NCBI GenBank assembly: GCA_947307255.1
Contig: CAMZIO010000004.1
Span: forward strand, 1-64,000
Origin: an uncultured Clostridia bacterium
GTDB taxonomy: Bacteria > Bacillota > Clostridia > Oscillospirales > Oscillospiraceae
Direction of reading: 5' to 3'
DNA: 64,000 bases
The notes below the pieces were generated by a model. That model saw only the letters and a list, made by a program, of their open reading frames with translations. It ran no database searches and was not told where the DNA came from. The position numbers and the translations under genes were made by a program. Of the stretch, positions 44,309 through 52,272 are shown piece by piece (position 1 is the first letter of the stretch; each line of letters starts with the position of its first letter).

Positions 44309-44337
44309 AGCATAACATAGAAAGCAAGAATATGCAA
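44309..44337 (-). promoter_or_regulatory. Promoter of the small P-loop NTPase gene
   Basis: Minus strand: TTGCAT (44332-44337), 17-nt spacer, TATGCT (44309-44314). A GCCGC-CCGT-GCGGC hairpin sits in the leader. Confidence 0.6.
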
Positions 44338-44380
44338 TGCCGAAAGAAAATTTTGCAATTTGTTCAAAATACCCGCCCGC

Positions 44381-45715
44381 TCAGCGGCCCAGCCTGGCGC
44401 GCAGCTGCTCGCCCAGCTCCTCATATCCGGGTTTGCCAAGCAGAGCGAACATATTTTTCTTATACGCCTCCACACCCGGCTGGTCGAAGGGATTCACGCC
44501 CAGCAGATATCCGGACAGCCCGCAGGCGTACTCGAAGAAATAGATCAACTGTCCCAGCGAACGGGCGTCGCGCGCGTCGGCGCGGATGATCACGTTGGGC
44601 ACGCCGCCCTCCACGTGCGCCAGCAGCGTGCCGTCCATGGCCTGGTCGTTGAGGAACGACAGCGGCTTGCCGGCCAGGAAGTTCAGCCCGTCGCCGTCGG
44701 ATTCGTCGAAGGGGACGACCATCTGATGCTCACTGGGGCCAAAGCGGACGACGGTTTCCAGCAGCGTGCGCTCGCCCTGCTGGATATATTGCCCCATGGA
44801 ATGCAGGTCGGCGGTGAAGTCCACGCTGGCGGGGAAAATGCCGCGGTTTTCCTTGCCCTCAGACTCGCCGTAGAGCTGCTTCCACCACTCCGCCATGAAG
44901 CGGAAGCTCGGCTCAAAGCAGGCCAGCAGCTCGATTTTTTTGCCTTGACGGTAAAGCTCGCTGCGGATGGCGGCATACTGCCAGGCGGGGTTGGAAAAGT
45001 CGCGCGCGGAGCAGCACTGCATCATCTCCTCCGCGCCGCACATCAGCGCGCGAATGTCGATGCCGGCGACGGCGATGGGCAGCAGGCCCACCGCGGTGAG
45101 CACGCTGTACCGTCCGCCAACGTCGTCGGGCACGACGAAGGTCTCATAGCCCTGCGCGTCAGATAGGGACTTGAGTGCGCCGCGCGCGCGATCGGTCGTG
45201 GCGTAGATTCGCCTGGCGGCGCCGTCGGGGCCGTATTTTTTCTCCAGCAGTGCGCGGAAAAAGCGGAAGGCGACGGCGGGCTCGGTGGTGGTGCCGGACT
45301 TGGAGATGACGTTGACGGAAAAGTCTGCGTCCTCTACCAGCTCCGCCACCTCGCGCAGCGCGTCGGACGAAAGCCCGTTGCCGATGAAATAGACGTTCGG
45401 CGTGGTTTTCTTTTTGAGATTATAGTTCGGTGAAGCCAGACACTCGATCACGCCGCGCGCGCCGAGATAACTGCCCCCGATGCCGATGACGACCAGCGCC
45501 TGGGAGTCCTGGCGGATCCGCTGCGATGCGCGCTCGATGCGCGCAAACTCCTCGCGGTCGTAGTCGCGCGGCAGATGGACCCAGCCGATAAAATCGGCGC
45601 CCTTGCCGCCGCCGGCATCCAGCCACTGCGCAGCCTTGCTCAAACGGGGGCGCAGCGCCTCCTCGTAGGGAAGGGAGAGAAACGGGATTGCATGGGACAG
45701 ATCGACAGATAACAT
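44381..45715 (-). CDS. pgi: Glucose-6-phosphate isomerase
   Basis: A 444-aa glycolytic enzyme. Sugar-phosphate isomerase motifs: VVIGIGGSYLGARGVIECL, VNVISKSGTTTEPAVAFRFF, DDVGGRYSVLTAVGLLP and the C-terminal NPFDQPGVEAYK. The ATG at 45715 has AGGAGGG 5 nt upstream; the longer ORF overlaps the promoter. The length is that of the Firmicutes/Bacteroides short form. Apparently transcribed alone. Confidence 0.97.
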   Translation of the reverse strand: MLSVDLSHAIPFLSLPYEEALRPRLSKAAQWLDAGGGKGADFIGWVHLPRDYDREEFARIERASQRIRQDSQALVVIGIGGSYLGARGVIECLASPNYNLKKKTTPNVYFIGNGLSSDALREVAELVEDADFSVNVISKSGTTTEPAVAFRFFRALLEKKYGPDGAARRIYATTDRARGALKSLSDAQGYETFVVPDDVGGRYSVLTAVGLLPIAVAGIDIRALMCGAEEMMQCCSARDFSNPAWQYAAIRSELYRQGKKIELLACFEPSFRFMAEWWKQLYGESEGKENRGIFPASVDFTADLHSMGQYIQQGERTLLETVVRFGPSEHQMVVPFDESDGDGLNFLAGKPLSFLNDQAMDGTLLAHVEGGVPNVIIRADARDARSLGQLIYFFEYACGLSGYLLGVNPFDQPGVEAYKKNMFALLGKPGYEELGEQLRARLGR

Positions 45716-45751
45716 GGTAAACCCTCCTGACATGGGATGTTTTCTCCTGAA

Positions 45752-45780
45752 AGTGTACACACAGGGAAGCACGGGAACAA
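45752..45780 (-). promoter_or_regulatory. Promoter of pgi
   Basis: Minus strand: TTGTTC (45775-45780), 17-nt spacer, TACACT (45752-45757). Confidence 0.45.
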
Positions 45781-45819
45781 TCGAAACGGCTCGAATGTGC
45801 GGATTATTTTGCGCCTGGC

Positions 45820-46392
45820 TTACGATTCCGGCGCGAAGACGCCGTTTTCGGTGGCAAGCAGGGTACAGCGCAGATCGTGCGCCTCGCAGGGGACGTGCGC
45901 CACGGTCAGCGCCTCGCGGCAGATCAGCACGCTCTCGCAGTGCAGCGCGGAGAGAAAGCGGTCGTAGTAGCCGCCGCCCTGACCGAGCCGACCGCCGGTG
46001 CGGTCAAAGGACAGGCAGGGGATCACGGCAAAGCCGATCTGTCCGGCAGTTACGGTAGGACAGTGCTGCTTCGGCTCCAGAATGCCGTAGGCGCCCGGCT
46101 CCAGGTCGTCCATCGAGGCGATCACGCAAAGGTCCATCTGATGCTCCTCCTTGCAGCGGGGCACGCACAGCGTTTTACCGCGCGCAAGCGCGTCGAGCAG
46201 CAGGGCGGTGGTGTCGATCTCGTGCGCCGTGCCAACGAATGCCATCACCACGTCTGCCGCGCGGTAAGCGGGATGCTCAATCAGATGGCGGCAGATCGCC
46301 GCGCTGCTCTCGGCCTTATAAGCGGGGTCAAGCGTGCGCTCTTTTTTTCGGATAAACGTGCGCAGGGCTTTCTTTTCTTCGGCAAGCGTCAT
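45820..46392 (-). CDS. 5-formyltetrahydrofolate cyclo-ligase
   Basis: A 190-aa MTHFS family enzyme that converts 5-formyl-THF to 5,10-methenyl-THF using ATP. N-terminus KKALRTFIRKKERTLDP, ILEPKQ, and the nucleotide/substrate loop FDRTGGRLGQGGGYYDRFL are characteristic. The ATG at 46392 has AAGGAGG upstream. It is divergent from folD across a 199-bp region, forming a small one-carbon module. Confidence 0.95.
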   Translation of the reverse strand: MTLAEEKKALRTFIRKKERTLDPAYKAESSAAICRHLIEHPAYRAADVVMAFVGTAHEIDTTALLLDALARGKTLCVPRCKEEHQMDLCVIASMDDLEPGAYGILEPKQHCPTVTAGQIGFAVIPCLSFDRTGGRLGQGGGYYDRFLSALHCESVLICREALTVAHVPCEAHDLRCTLLATENGVFAPES

Positions 46393-46419
46393 AACGGCCT
46401 CCTTATTTTGATCGCTTTT

Positions 46420-46448
46420 AGTGTAGCATACGCCGCGCAAAATGGCAA
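46420..46448 (-). promoter_or_regulatory. Promoter of the formyl-THF cyclo-ligase gene
   Basis: Minus strand: TTGCCA (46443-46448), 17-nt spacer, TACACT (46420-46425). Confidence 0.6.
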
Positions 46449-46495
46449 GAGTGCGGATGCGCGGGGAAAACTTGTCCTCTATTTCTCTATCGAAG

Positions 46496-46524
46496 TTGAC
46501 AGCGGCGGCGTTTTTTGCTATTCT
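46496..46524 (+). promoter_or_regulatory. Promoter of folD
   Basis: TTGACA (46496-46501), 17-nt spacer, TATTCT (46519-46524), about 68 nt upstream of the folD ATG. Confidence 0.75.
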
Positions 46525-46591
46525 GCCCAATAGGATGAACTGTGGCGGAGCCTGCTCCCCCATAAACGACAACTTGCGAGGAGGAGATACG

Positions 46592-47446
46592 ATGGCTGCA
46601 TTGCTCAAGGGCGCAGAGGTTGCCAGGGTGCTGACGGAGTCCCTGCAGGCCGAGGCCGCGGCGCTGAAGGCGCGCGGTGTAACGCCGGGACTGGCCATTT
46701 TGCGCGTCGGTACGCGCGGGGAAGACCTCTCCTATGAGCGCGCTGCGACGAATCGCTGCGAAAAGATCGGAATTGCGGCGCGTCGGATCATCCTGCCTGA
46801 GGACATAACGCAGGAGCGTCTGCTCGCTGAGATCGAAGCGCTCAACGCTGACCGGGCGATCCACGGCGTGCTGATGCTGCGCCCGCTGCCCCGGCATCTC
46901 GACGATGCGCGCGCGTGTGCGTCGCTGCTGCCCGCCAAGGATATGGACGGCGTAACCGGCGGATCGATGACCGCGGTGTACGCCGGAACGGGCAACGGCT
47001 ATCCGCCCTGCACGGCGGAGGCGTGCGTGGCGTTGCTCAAGCACTACGGAATTGCCATTCGCGGCAAGCGGGTGGTGGTGATCGGGCGCAGTCTGGTGAT
47101 CGGCAGGCCGGTTTCGATGCTGCTGCTGGCCGAGCATGCCACTGTCACCATCTGCCACAGCGCCACCCGGAACCTGCCGGAGATTTGCCGAGAGGCGGAT
47201 ATCCTGATCGTCGCCACCGGCCAGGCCGGACTGATCGGCACGCAGAGCGTGCGTCCCGGCCAGGTCGTGTTGGACGTGGGCATTCACGCCAATCCGGACG
47301 GCACGCTTTGCGGCGACGTGCGCTTTGACGAGGTCGAGCCGGTGGTCGAGGCGATTACTCCGGTCCCCGGCGGCGTCGGCACGGTAACGACCGCAATCCT
47401 TGCCCGCCATGTGATCGCGGCGGCAAAGAAAACGCTGGAAGCCTGA
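46592..47446 (+). CDS. folD: FolD-family methylene-THF dehydrogenase with altered active site
   Basis: A 284-aa FolD homologue. The NADP-binding domain is normal (VVVIGRSLVIGRPVSMLLL, ILIVATGQAGLIG, PVPGGVGTVT), as is AKDMDG with the conserved Asp. The catalytic segment YVxxKxK reads YERAATN (residues 48-54), so the cyclohydrolase lysine (K54 of E. coli, K56 of human) is Ala, and the conserved Gln of VQLPLP is Leu (MLRPLP). Dehydrogenase activity is plausible; cyclohydrolase activity is doubtful. The ATG at 46592 has GGAGG upstream. Confidence 0.9.
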   Translation: MAALLKGAEVARVLTESLQAEAAALKARGVTPGLAILRVGTRGEDLSYERAATNRCEKIGIAARRIILPEDITQERLLAEIEALNADRAIHGVLMLRPLPRHLDDARACASLLPAKDMDGVTGGSMTAVYAGTGNGYPPCTAEACVALLKHYGIAIRGKRVVVIGRSLVIGRPVSMLLLAEHATVTICHSATRNLPEICREADILIVATGQAGLIGTQSVRPGQVVLDVGIHANPDGTLCGDVRFDEVEPVVEAITPVPGGVGTVTTAILARHVIAAAKKTLEA

Positions 47447-47453
47447 AACAGAT

Positions 47454-47493
47454 AAAAAGGGAAGGAGCGCCGTCAGGCGCTCCTTCCCTTTTT
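47454..47493. terminator. Bidirectional terminator after folD
   Basis: 18-nt arms (AAAAAGGGAAGGAGCGCC) with a 4-nt loop, A5 and T5 flanks. It serves folD (+) and the convergent DUF3810 gene (-). Confidence 0.92.
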
Positions 47494-47510
47494 GCATTTT
47501 ACGTTTTATG

Positions 47511-48602
47511 CTACGTCTGCGGCAGATAATACGCCACCAGCAGATCCACCACCGCGCCGTAGCTCTGCATGCCGAGCGTGTCGCCGTAGCTTTTGAGCAT
47601 CCCGTCGTACACCTTGTTGCTGACCGCTGCCGCCGCGCCGTTAAACTGCGCCCAGTATTCGCTGGAGGCGTGCAGGTCGGCCAGTACGCCCTCCGGCAGC
47701 GTGTCGCGGAGCTGCCTCCAGTGATCGGGTGAGACGCGGTAAAGCGCGTTGGACAGGTGGATATACCCGGATAGCCACCCCGCGTAGCGGTAGGCGGCGT
47801 CGTCGCAGCGCGTGCAGGCGAGGATGGCGATGAAGTTGCACTGCTGCTCCGAGGCGATACCCCGCCGGTGCGCCAGTTCGTGCGCGACGGTGGCGGGCAG
47901 CGTCGCAGCGGGACAGTCCATGTTGACGTTGGCCTCGCCGGTGTAGGGGAAATAGAACCCCGTAAAGTTCAACGCACTCATGACGCGGGAGAAAAACATG
48001 GGCTTTGGCGCATATTCCGGAATGCGCAGGAAGGGGAAGTCCGCATAGAGCGGCCCGTAGACCTCCGTTGCCGCATCGAGGATATCCCGGCGCGGCACGG
48101 CGAAAGTGCCGTCGCCGTTGCGGGGCACGTCGTCGGCGCAGGCGCTCAGTGCGTGGGCAAAATAATCGGTTACGCGCACCAGGTCGTCAAAGGCGACGGG
48201 AGCTGGTTCAATTCCGCTTTGATCACAGAAGTCGTCGATATAGTAATTCGTGCCCCACAGCAGGCAGAACGCGGCGTAGAGACTCAGCGCGACGTTGACC
48301 AGCGCCAGCGCGCGGCGATAGGCGGCGCGCCCTTTGTGCTCGGCGCGGTGGATACGCAGGAAGCTGCGCACGAGGAAGACCGCGCCGCCGGCAACGAGCA
48401 GCACATAACACAGTTCTGCCACGGAAAACGGCACGAGAGAGCACAGCGCGGCCGCGGCGCGCTGGAGCGGCAGCGTAACGTGCCGGGCCAGCGCGAGCAT
48501 CGCCGAGCGGCGGCTGCGCAGCAGAAAAAACAGCAAAAGGACAGCCGCGTTGGCCAGAAGCCAGCGATGCAGTCCTTTGTGGCGAAGATAAAAGGTTTTC
48601 AT
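47511..48602 (-). CDS. DUF3810-type membrane protein with HExxH motif
   Basis: A 363-aa protein. Three N-terminal hydrophobic helices (about residues 13-28, 58-78, 96-115) precede a large extracytoplasmic domain with a zinc-protease-like VAHELAHRRG (HExxH) and a downstream Glu-containing ASEQQCNF, the pattern of gluzincin-like DUF3810 proteins. Proteolytic activity is unproven. The ATG at 48602 has GAGGAA 6 nt upstream. Monocistronic; the repeat element at 48671 lies upstream. Confidence 0.85.
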   Translation of the reverse strand: MKTFYLRHKGLHRWLLANAAVLLLFFLLRSRRSAMLALARHVTLPLQRAAAALCSLVPFSVAELCYVLLVAGGAVFLVRSFLRIHRAEHKGRAAYRRALALVNVALSLYAAFCLLWGTNYYIDDFCDQSGIEPAPVAFDDLVRVTDYFAHALSACADDVPRNGDGTFAVPRRDILDAATEVYGPLYADFPFLRIPEYAPKPMFFSRVMSALNFTGFYFPYTGEANVNMDCPAATLPATVAHELAHRRGIASEQQCNFIAILACTRCDDAAYRYAGWLSGYIHLSNALYRVSPDHWRQLRDTLPEGVLADLHASSEYWAQFNGAAAAVSNKVYDGMLKSYGDTLGMQSYGAVVDLLVAYYLPQT

Positions 48603-48670
48603 GGGGGTTTCCTCAAAGAAAGACGGCAAATTCTGCGGCACGGAATGTCCAATCCCGCATGGGGCGGGTT

Positions 48671-48728
48671 CGGGAGGGGATTGGTATCCCCTCCCGATTG
48701 TTTTCAATCAGTTCGCGCCAAAGGCGCG
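48671..48728 (+). repeat. Two-hairpin dispersed repeat, copy 1
   Basis: Stem CGGGAGGGGAT-TGGT-ATCCCCTCCCG, a T-rich linker, AATCAGTT, then stem CGCGCC-AAA-GGCGCG. The same layout recurs at 59336-59397 with the identical inner stem and loop. Located between dppF and the DUF3810 gene. Confidence 0.7.
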
Positions 48729-48762
48729 ATGCATGGAACGATTCCTATGAAGATCCTTCCAA

Positions 48763-49494
48763 TCAATCCGCCGCTGCCAGCAGCGTCTTCGTGTACGCCT
48801 CCTGCGGGTGGGCGAACAGCTCTGCGACGGTATTCTGCTCGACGATGCGGCCGCTTTTCATCACCATCACGCGGTCGCAGAGTTGATAAACCACGTTCAG
48901 ATCGTGCGAGATAAACAGGAACGAGAGCGCGTATTCGTCGCGCAGGGAGCGCATCAGCTCTAAAATCTGGCGTTGGATCGTTACGTCCAGTGCGCTGACC
49001 GGCTCGTCCGCGATGATCAGGCGCGGCTTTTGAATCAGCGCCACGCCAATGCTCACGCGTTGGCGTTGGCCGCCGGAAAGCTCGTGCGGGCGGCGGGTAA
49101 CGCAGTCGGCCGGCAGACCGACCTTCTCCACGATTTCCTGTACGCGCCGTTTGCGCTCGGCGGCATCGTACTTGCCGTAGATGCGTAGCGGCTCCTCCAG
49201 GATCCAGCCCACCGTGCGCGCAGGGTTGAGCGAGCTGTATGGATCCTGGAAAATCATCTGCGGACGCTTGGTATAGTGGATGATCTCGCCGGTGTGGTCG
49301 CTGACGAGACCGAGGATATTCTTGACCAGTGTGGTCTTGCCCGTGCCGGACTCGCCCACCAGACCTAAAATCTCGCCGCGATGGAGCGCAAAGCTCACGT
49401 CGAAGAGCACGTCGTGCCGCCGCCGGCGGCCACGCTCGTCCACCTCGCGGTACCAGCTATTGAGATGCTTTACTTCCAGCACCAGATCGTCCAT
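48763..49494 (-). CDS. dppF: Oligopeptide/dipeptide ABC transporter ATPase (DppF/OppF)
   Basis: A 243-aa ATPase. Walker [10 protein letters not shown], the oligopeptide-family [17 protein letters not shown], signature [17 protein letters not shown], Walker [14 protein letters not shown] and the C-terminal [13 protein letters not shown] peptide-transporter tail. It lacks the usual C-terminal zinc-like extension and is shorter than typical OppF (about 310 aa). Last gene of the AI-2E-dppABCDF unit, but separated from dppD by an unusual 186-bp gap. Confidence 0.93.
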   Translation of the reverse strand: MDDLVLEVKHLNSWYREVDERGRRRRHDVLFDVSFALHRGEILGLVGESGTGKTTLVKNILGLVSDHTGEIIHYTKRPQMIFQDPYSSLNPARTVGWILEEPLRIYGKYDAAERKRRVQEIVEKVGLPADCVTRRPHELSGGQRQRVSIGVALIQKPRLIIADEPVSALDVTIQRQILELMRSLRDEYALSFLFISHDLNVVYQLCDRVMVMKSGRIVEQNTVAELFAHPQEAYTKTLLAAAD

Positions 49495-49680
49495 GGGACC
49501 CTCCGTCGGTTTAATCTTTCTTTACGATTACTTGGCAAGCTTTGATACGAGGGAGAATACGCCCGCTTGCGCGGGCTGCGGGCCGGGAGGGACCCGACGT
49601 CCGCCCTTGGTGTTTTCATCCCCTCCGCGCCTTGACCGGGGTCAAACGCCCGGCGCCGAATGAAAGAGAACGGTTGAAAA
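49495..49680. repeat. Intra-operon spacer with hairpins, possible inserted repeat
   Basis: 186 bp between dppD and dppF in an operon whose other junctions are overlapping or 22-36 nt. It contains GCCCGC-GCAA-GCGGGC (tetraloop hairpin) and other GC-rich inverted segments, but no convincing terminator or gene. A small ORF (49488-49619, minus, MKTPRADVGSLPARSPRKRA...) follows GGAGGGG, but its composition looks non-coding. Confidence 0.4.
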
Positions 49681-50463
49681 TCAGGACATCTTCGCTCGGC
49701 GCGGGATGGCGTTGATCAGCTCGACCGTGTAGGGATGCCGGGGATGCAAAAAAACCTCCTCCATCGGCCCCTGTTCCACGATTTTGCCGCGCTGCATGAC
49801 CGCCACGCGCGTGCAGATGCGGCGCACGACCTGCAAATTGTGTGAAATGAGCATCATGGAGATGCCCTGCTCGCGGTTGAGACGGCGCAGCAGCTCCAGG
49901 ATCTGGGTTTGCACCGTTACGTCCAGCGCGGTGGTCGGCTCGTCGAGCAGCAGCAGCTTCGGCTGCGTTATCAGCGCCGCAGCAATCATCACGCGCTGAA
50001 GCATACCGCCGGAGCATTCGTGGGGATATTTGTGATAGAGCGTTTCCGCGTCCGGCAGATCCGCGTCGCGCAGCGCCTGCAATGCCCGCTCGCGCCGCTG
50101 CTCGCGGCTCAGTTTGGTGTGTACCGCCAGCGCCTCCTCCACCTGCGGCCCGATGCGCATGAGGGGATCCATGGCGCTCATCGGCTCCTGAAACACCACG
50201 CCGATCTCACGGCCCTGCAGGGCGCGCAGTTCCTGGCGCGAGCGCGGCAGAAGATCCACCCCGTCGAGCAGGACCTGCCCCCGGCAGGTAACCTTTTTGC
50301 GCTCGATCAAGCCGGAGAGCGTCATCGCGGTAACGGTTTTGCCGCTGCCCGATTCCCCCACGAGGCCAAGCACCTCGCCGTCGCGGATCGTAAGGTCGAT
50401 CCCGGCGACCGCCTCGCGGGTGGAGTCGTTGAATTTTACGTGCAGATCGCGCAGTTCAACCAT
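49681..50463 (-). CDS. dppD: Oligopeptide/dipeptide ABC transporter ATPase (DppD/OppD)
   Basis: A 260-aa ATPase. Walker A GESGSGKTVTAM, VVFQEPMSAMDPLMRIG, signature HECSGGMLQRVMIAAAL, Walker B LLLLDEPTTALDV and HPRHPYTVELINAIPR at the end. The signature has Cys in the first position (CSGG rather than LSGG), common in OppD-type proteins. It follows dppC by 22 nt. Pairs with DppF as a heterodimer. Confidence 0.94.
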   Translation of the reverse strand: MVELRDLHVKFNDSTREAVAGIDLTIRDGEVLGLVGESGSGKTVTAMTLSGLIERKKVTCRGQVLLDGVDLLPRSRQELRALQGREIGVVFQEPMSAMDPLMRIGPQVEEALAVHTKLSREQRRERALQALRDADLPDAETLYHKYPHECSGGMLQRVMIAAALITQPKLLLLDEPTTALDVTVQTQILELLRRLNREQGISMMLISHNLQVVRRICTRVAVMQRGKIVEQGPMEEVFLHPRHPYTVELINAIPRRAKMS

Positions 50464-50485
50464 GGCGCACGTCCTTTCCGGATCA

Positions 50486-51283
50486 TCAGAGTTGACGGCG
50501 CTGCAGCCCCTCGCCGATCAAGCCTACGCCGAGGATCAGCAGCACGATCATCAAACCCGTGCACATCGCGTACCACGGGGCGGAGGCAAGATAGGTCTGC
50601 GAGTCGCTGAGCATATAGCCGAGGCTGGCGTCGTCGGGGGATACGCCGATGTTCAGATAGCTCATTGCGGCCTCGGACAGCACGGCGTTGTTAAAGCCGA
50701 TCGTAATCGCAGAGAGCAGCACCTGCCAGATGTTGGGCAGGATATGAACGAAAAGGATACGGGGGACGGAGGCGCCCATCAGCTGGGCGGATTTGACGTA
50801 GTTCTGCGACCGCGCGCGGGCAAACTCGCTGCGCACGATGCGCGCATAACTCGGGATAAACACGATGCCCAGCGCCAGCATCAGATGATAGCGCCCGGGA
50901 CCCAGCACGCTGATGAGCACCAGCGCCAGCAGAAAGCTGGGGAAGGCGCTGAGCGCATCGTTGAGGCGCATCAGGACCTCGTCCACCCAGCCGCCGAAAT
51001 AACCGGTCAGCGCGCCGACCAGCGTGCCGACCAGCGTGCCGATGAGCACCGTGCCGAAGGCGACGAAAAACGTCGCGCCCGCGCCCTTGAGCACGCGGGA
51101 GAAGATGTCCCGCCCGAACTTGTCCGTGCCCATCAGATGGACGAGCGAGGGGCGCTGGCCCAGCGCCGTGGCGTCCATCGCCATCGGGGAGTACGGCGTC
51201 CACAGATAGCCGACGAGAATCAGCAGGATCATCAGCGCCGTGAGAAACAGCCCTACGGTGAGGAAAAGGTTTTTCTTCTTCAT
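50486..51283 (-). CDS. dppC: Oligopeptide/dipeptide ABC transporter permease (DppC/OppC)
   Basis: A 265-aa permease with an N-terminal helix (MKKKNLFLTVGLFLTALMIL), HLMGTDKFGRDIFSRVLKGA (the OppC hallmark) and the EAA loop SQNYVKSAQLMGASVPRILF. About six helices. The ATG at 51283 has AGGAGG upstream and overlaps the dppB stop (ATGA); the open frame further upstream is spurious. Confidence 0.95.
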   Translation of the reverse strand: MKKKNLFLTVGLFLTALMILLILVGYLWTPYSPMAMDATALGQRPSLVHLMGTDKFGRDIFSRVLKGAGATFFVAFGTVLIGTLVGTLVGALTGYFGGWVDEVLMRLNDALSAFPSFLLALVLISVLGPGRYHLMLALGIVFIPSYARIVRSEFARARSQNYVKSAQLMGASVPRILFVHILPNIWQVLLSAITIGFNNAVLSEAAMSYLNIGVSPDDASLGYMLSDSQTYLASAPWYAMCTGLMIVLLILGVGLIGEGLQRRQL

Positions 51284-52236
51284 GTCTGCCCTCCTGCGCC
51301 GTGGCCCAGGCGCGGGTCGATGCGGCGGCTGATGAGATCGCCGGCAAGGTTGCACACGACCACCCAGAAGGCAAGAATTACCACGAGTGCCTGCACCACG
51401 GGGGTGTCGCGGTTGGAGATGGAGGAGAGCAACAGCCGGCCCACGCCGGGAACAGAGAACACCTGCTCGATGATCACGCTGCCCGCCACGAGATCCGCCA
51501 CGGTCAGCGCCAGAAAGGTGATGAGCGGGACGAGCGTATTTTTCAGCACGTGGCGATAGAGGATATCGCCGCGGCTGCGCCCGCGGGACATGGAGGTGCG
51601 CACGTAATCGCGCTGCGCCTCCTCCAGAATACAGCCGCGCAGCAGCCGCACAGTCATGGCGATGCGCGGCAGCGCGATCGACAGCGCGGGGAAAAACAGG
51701 TAGCCCAGGTATTGCCCGATCCCGTCCCGCCACGTGGGAAACGCCCCGGTGACAAAAAGCCGTAGCAGCAGGCCGAACACGTAGGTAAAGAGGATACCCG
51801 TAAACAGCGGCGGCACGGACATCAGCAGTTGGTTGAACACCGTAACGATACGGTCCAGCCGGCCGCCGGCGTACTTCGCCGTGGTAACGCCGACCGGAAC
51901 GGAGACGAGCACGATCAGCAAAAAAGCCATCGCCGTGAGCGAAAGGGTAGGGCCGAGACGCTGGACGATCAGCGTGGAGACGGGCAGCTTGTACTGATAC
52001 GAAAGCCCCATATCCCCGCGTAAAAACGCGCCCAGCCAGTTGAGGTAACGCTGCGGCAGGGGCAGGTTCAGCCCCAACTGGACCCGCAGCGCCTCCAGCC
52101 GTTCGGGTGTGGCCTGCGTGCCGAGCATTCGCTCCGCCGCGTCGCCGGAGAGCAGGGAGAAGGCGAAAAAGGTAAAAACAGAGACGAGCAGCATGGTCAA
52201 CAACAGCATTCCGATCTTTTTCGCCGTGTAGCGCAT
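51280..52236 (-). CDS. dppB: Oligopeptide/dipeptide ABC transporter permease (DppB/OppB)
   Basis: A 318-aa permease. Typical OppB beginning (KKIGMLLLTMLLVSVFTFFA, then ERLEALRVQLGLNLPLPQRY), six helices and the EAA loop DYVRTSMSRGRSRGDILYRHV. It follows dppA by 36 nt and overlaps dppC by 4 nt. Substrates are inferred to be short peptides, but nickel or other ligands use the same family. Confidence 0.95.
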   Translation of the reverse strand: MRYTAKKIGMLLLTMLLVSVFTFFAFSLLSGDAAERMLGTQATPERLEALRVQLGLNLPLPQRYLNWLGAFLRGDMGLSYQYKLPVSTLIVQRLGPTLSLTAMAFLLIVLVSVPVGVTTAKYAGGRLDRIVTVFNQLLMSVPPLFTGILFTYVFGLLLRLFVTGAFPTWRDGIGQYLGYLFFPALSIALPRIAMTVRLLRGCILEEAQRDYVRTSMSRGRSRGDILYRHVLKNTLVPLITFLALTVADLVAGSVIIEQVFSVPGVGRLLLSSISNRDTPVVQALVVILAFWVVVCNLAGDLISRRIDPRLGHGAGGQT

Positions 52237-52272
52237 ATTGCTCGCCTCTTTTCTAATCTGTGTGCGGCCGGA

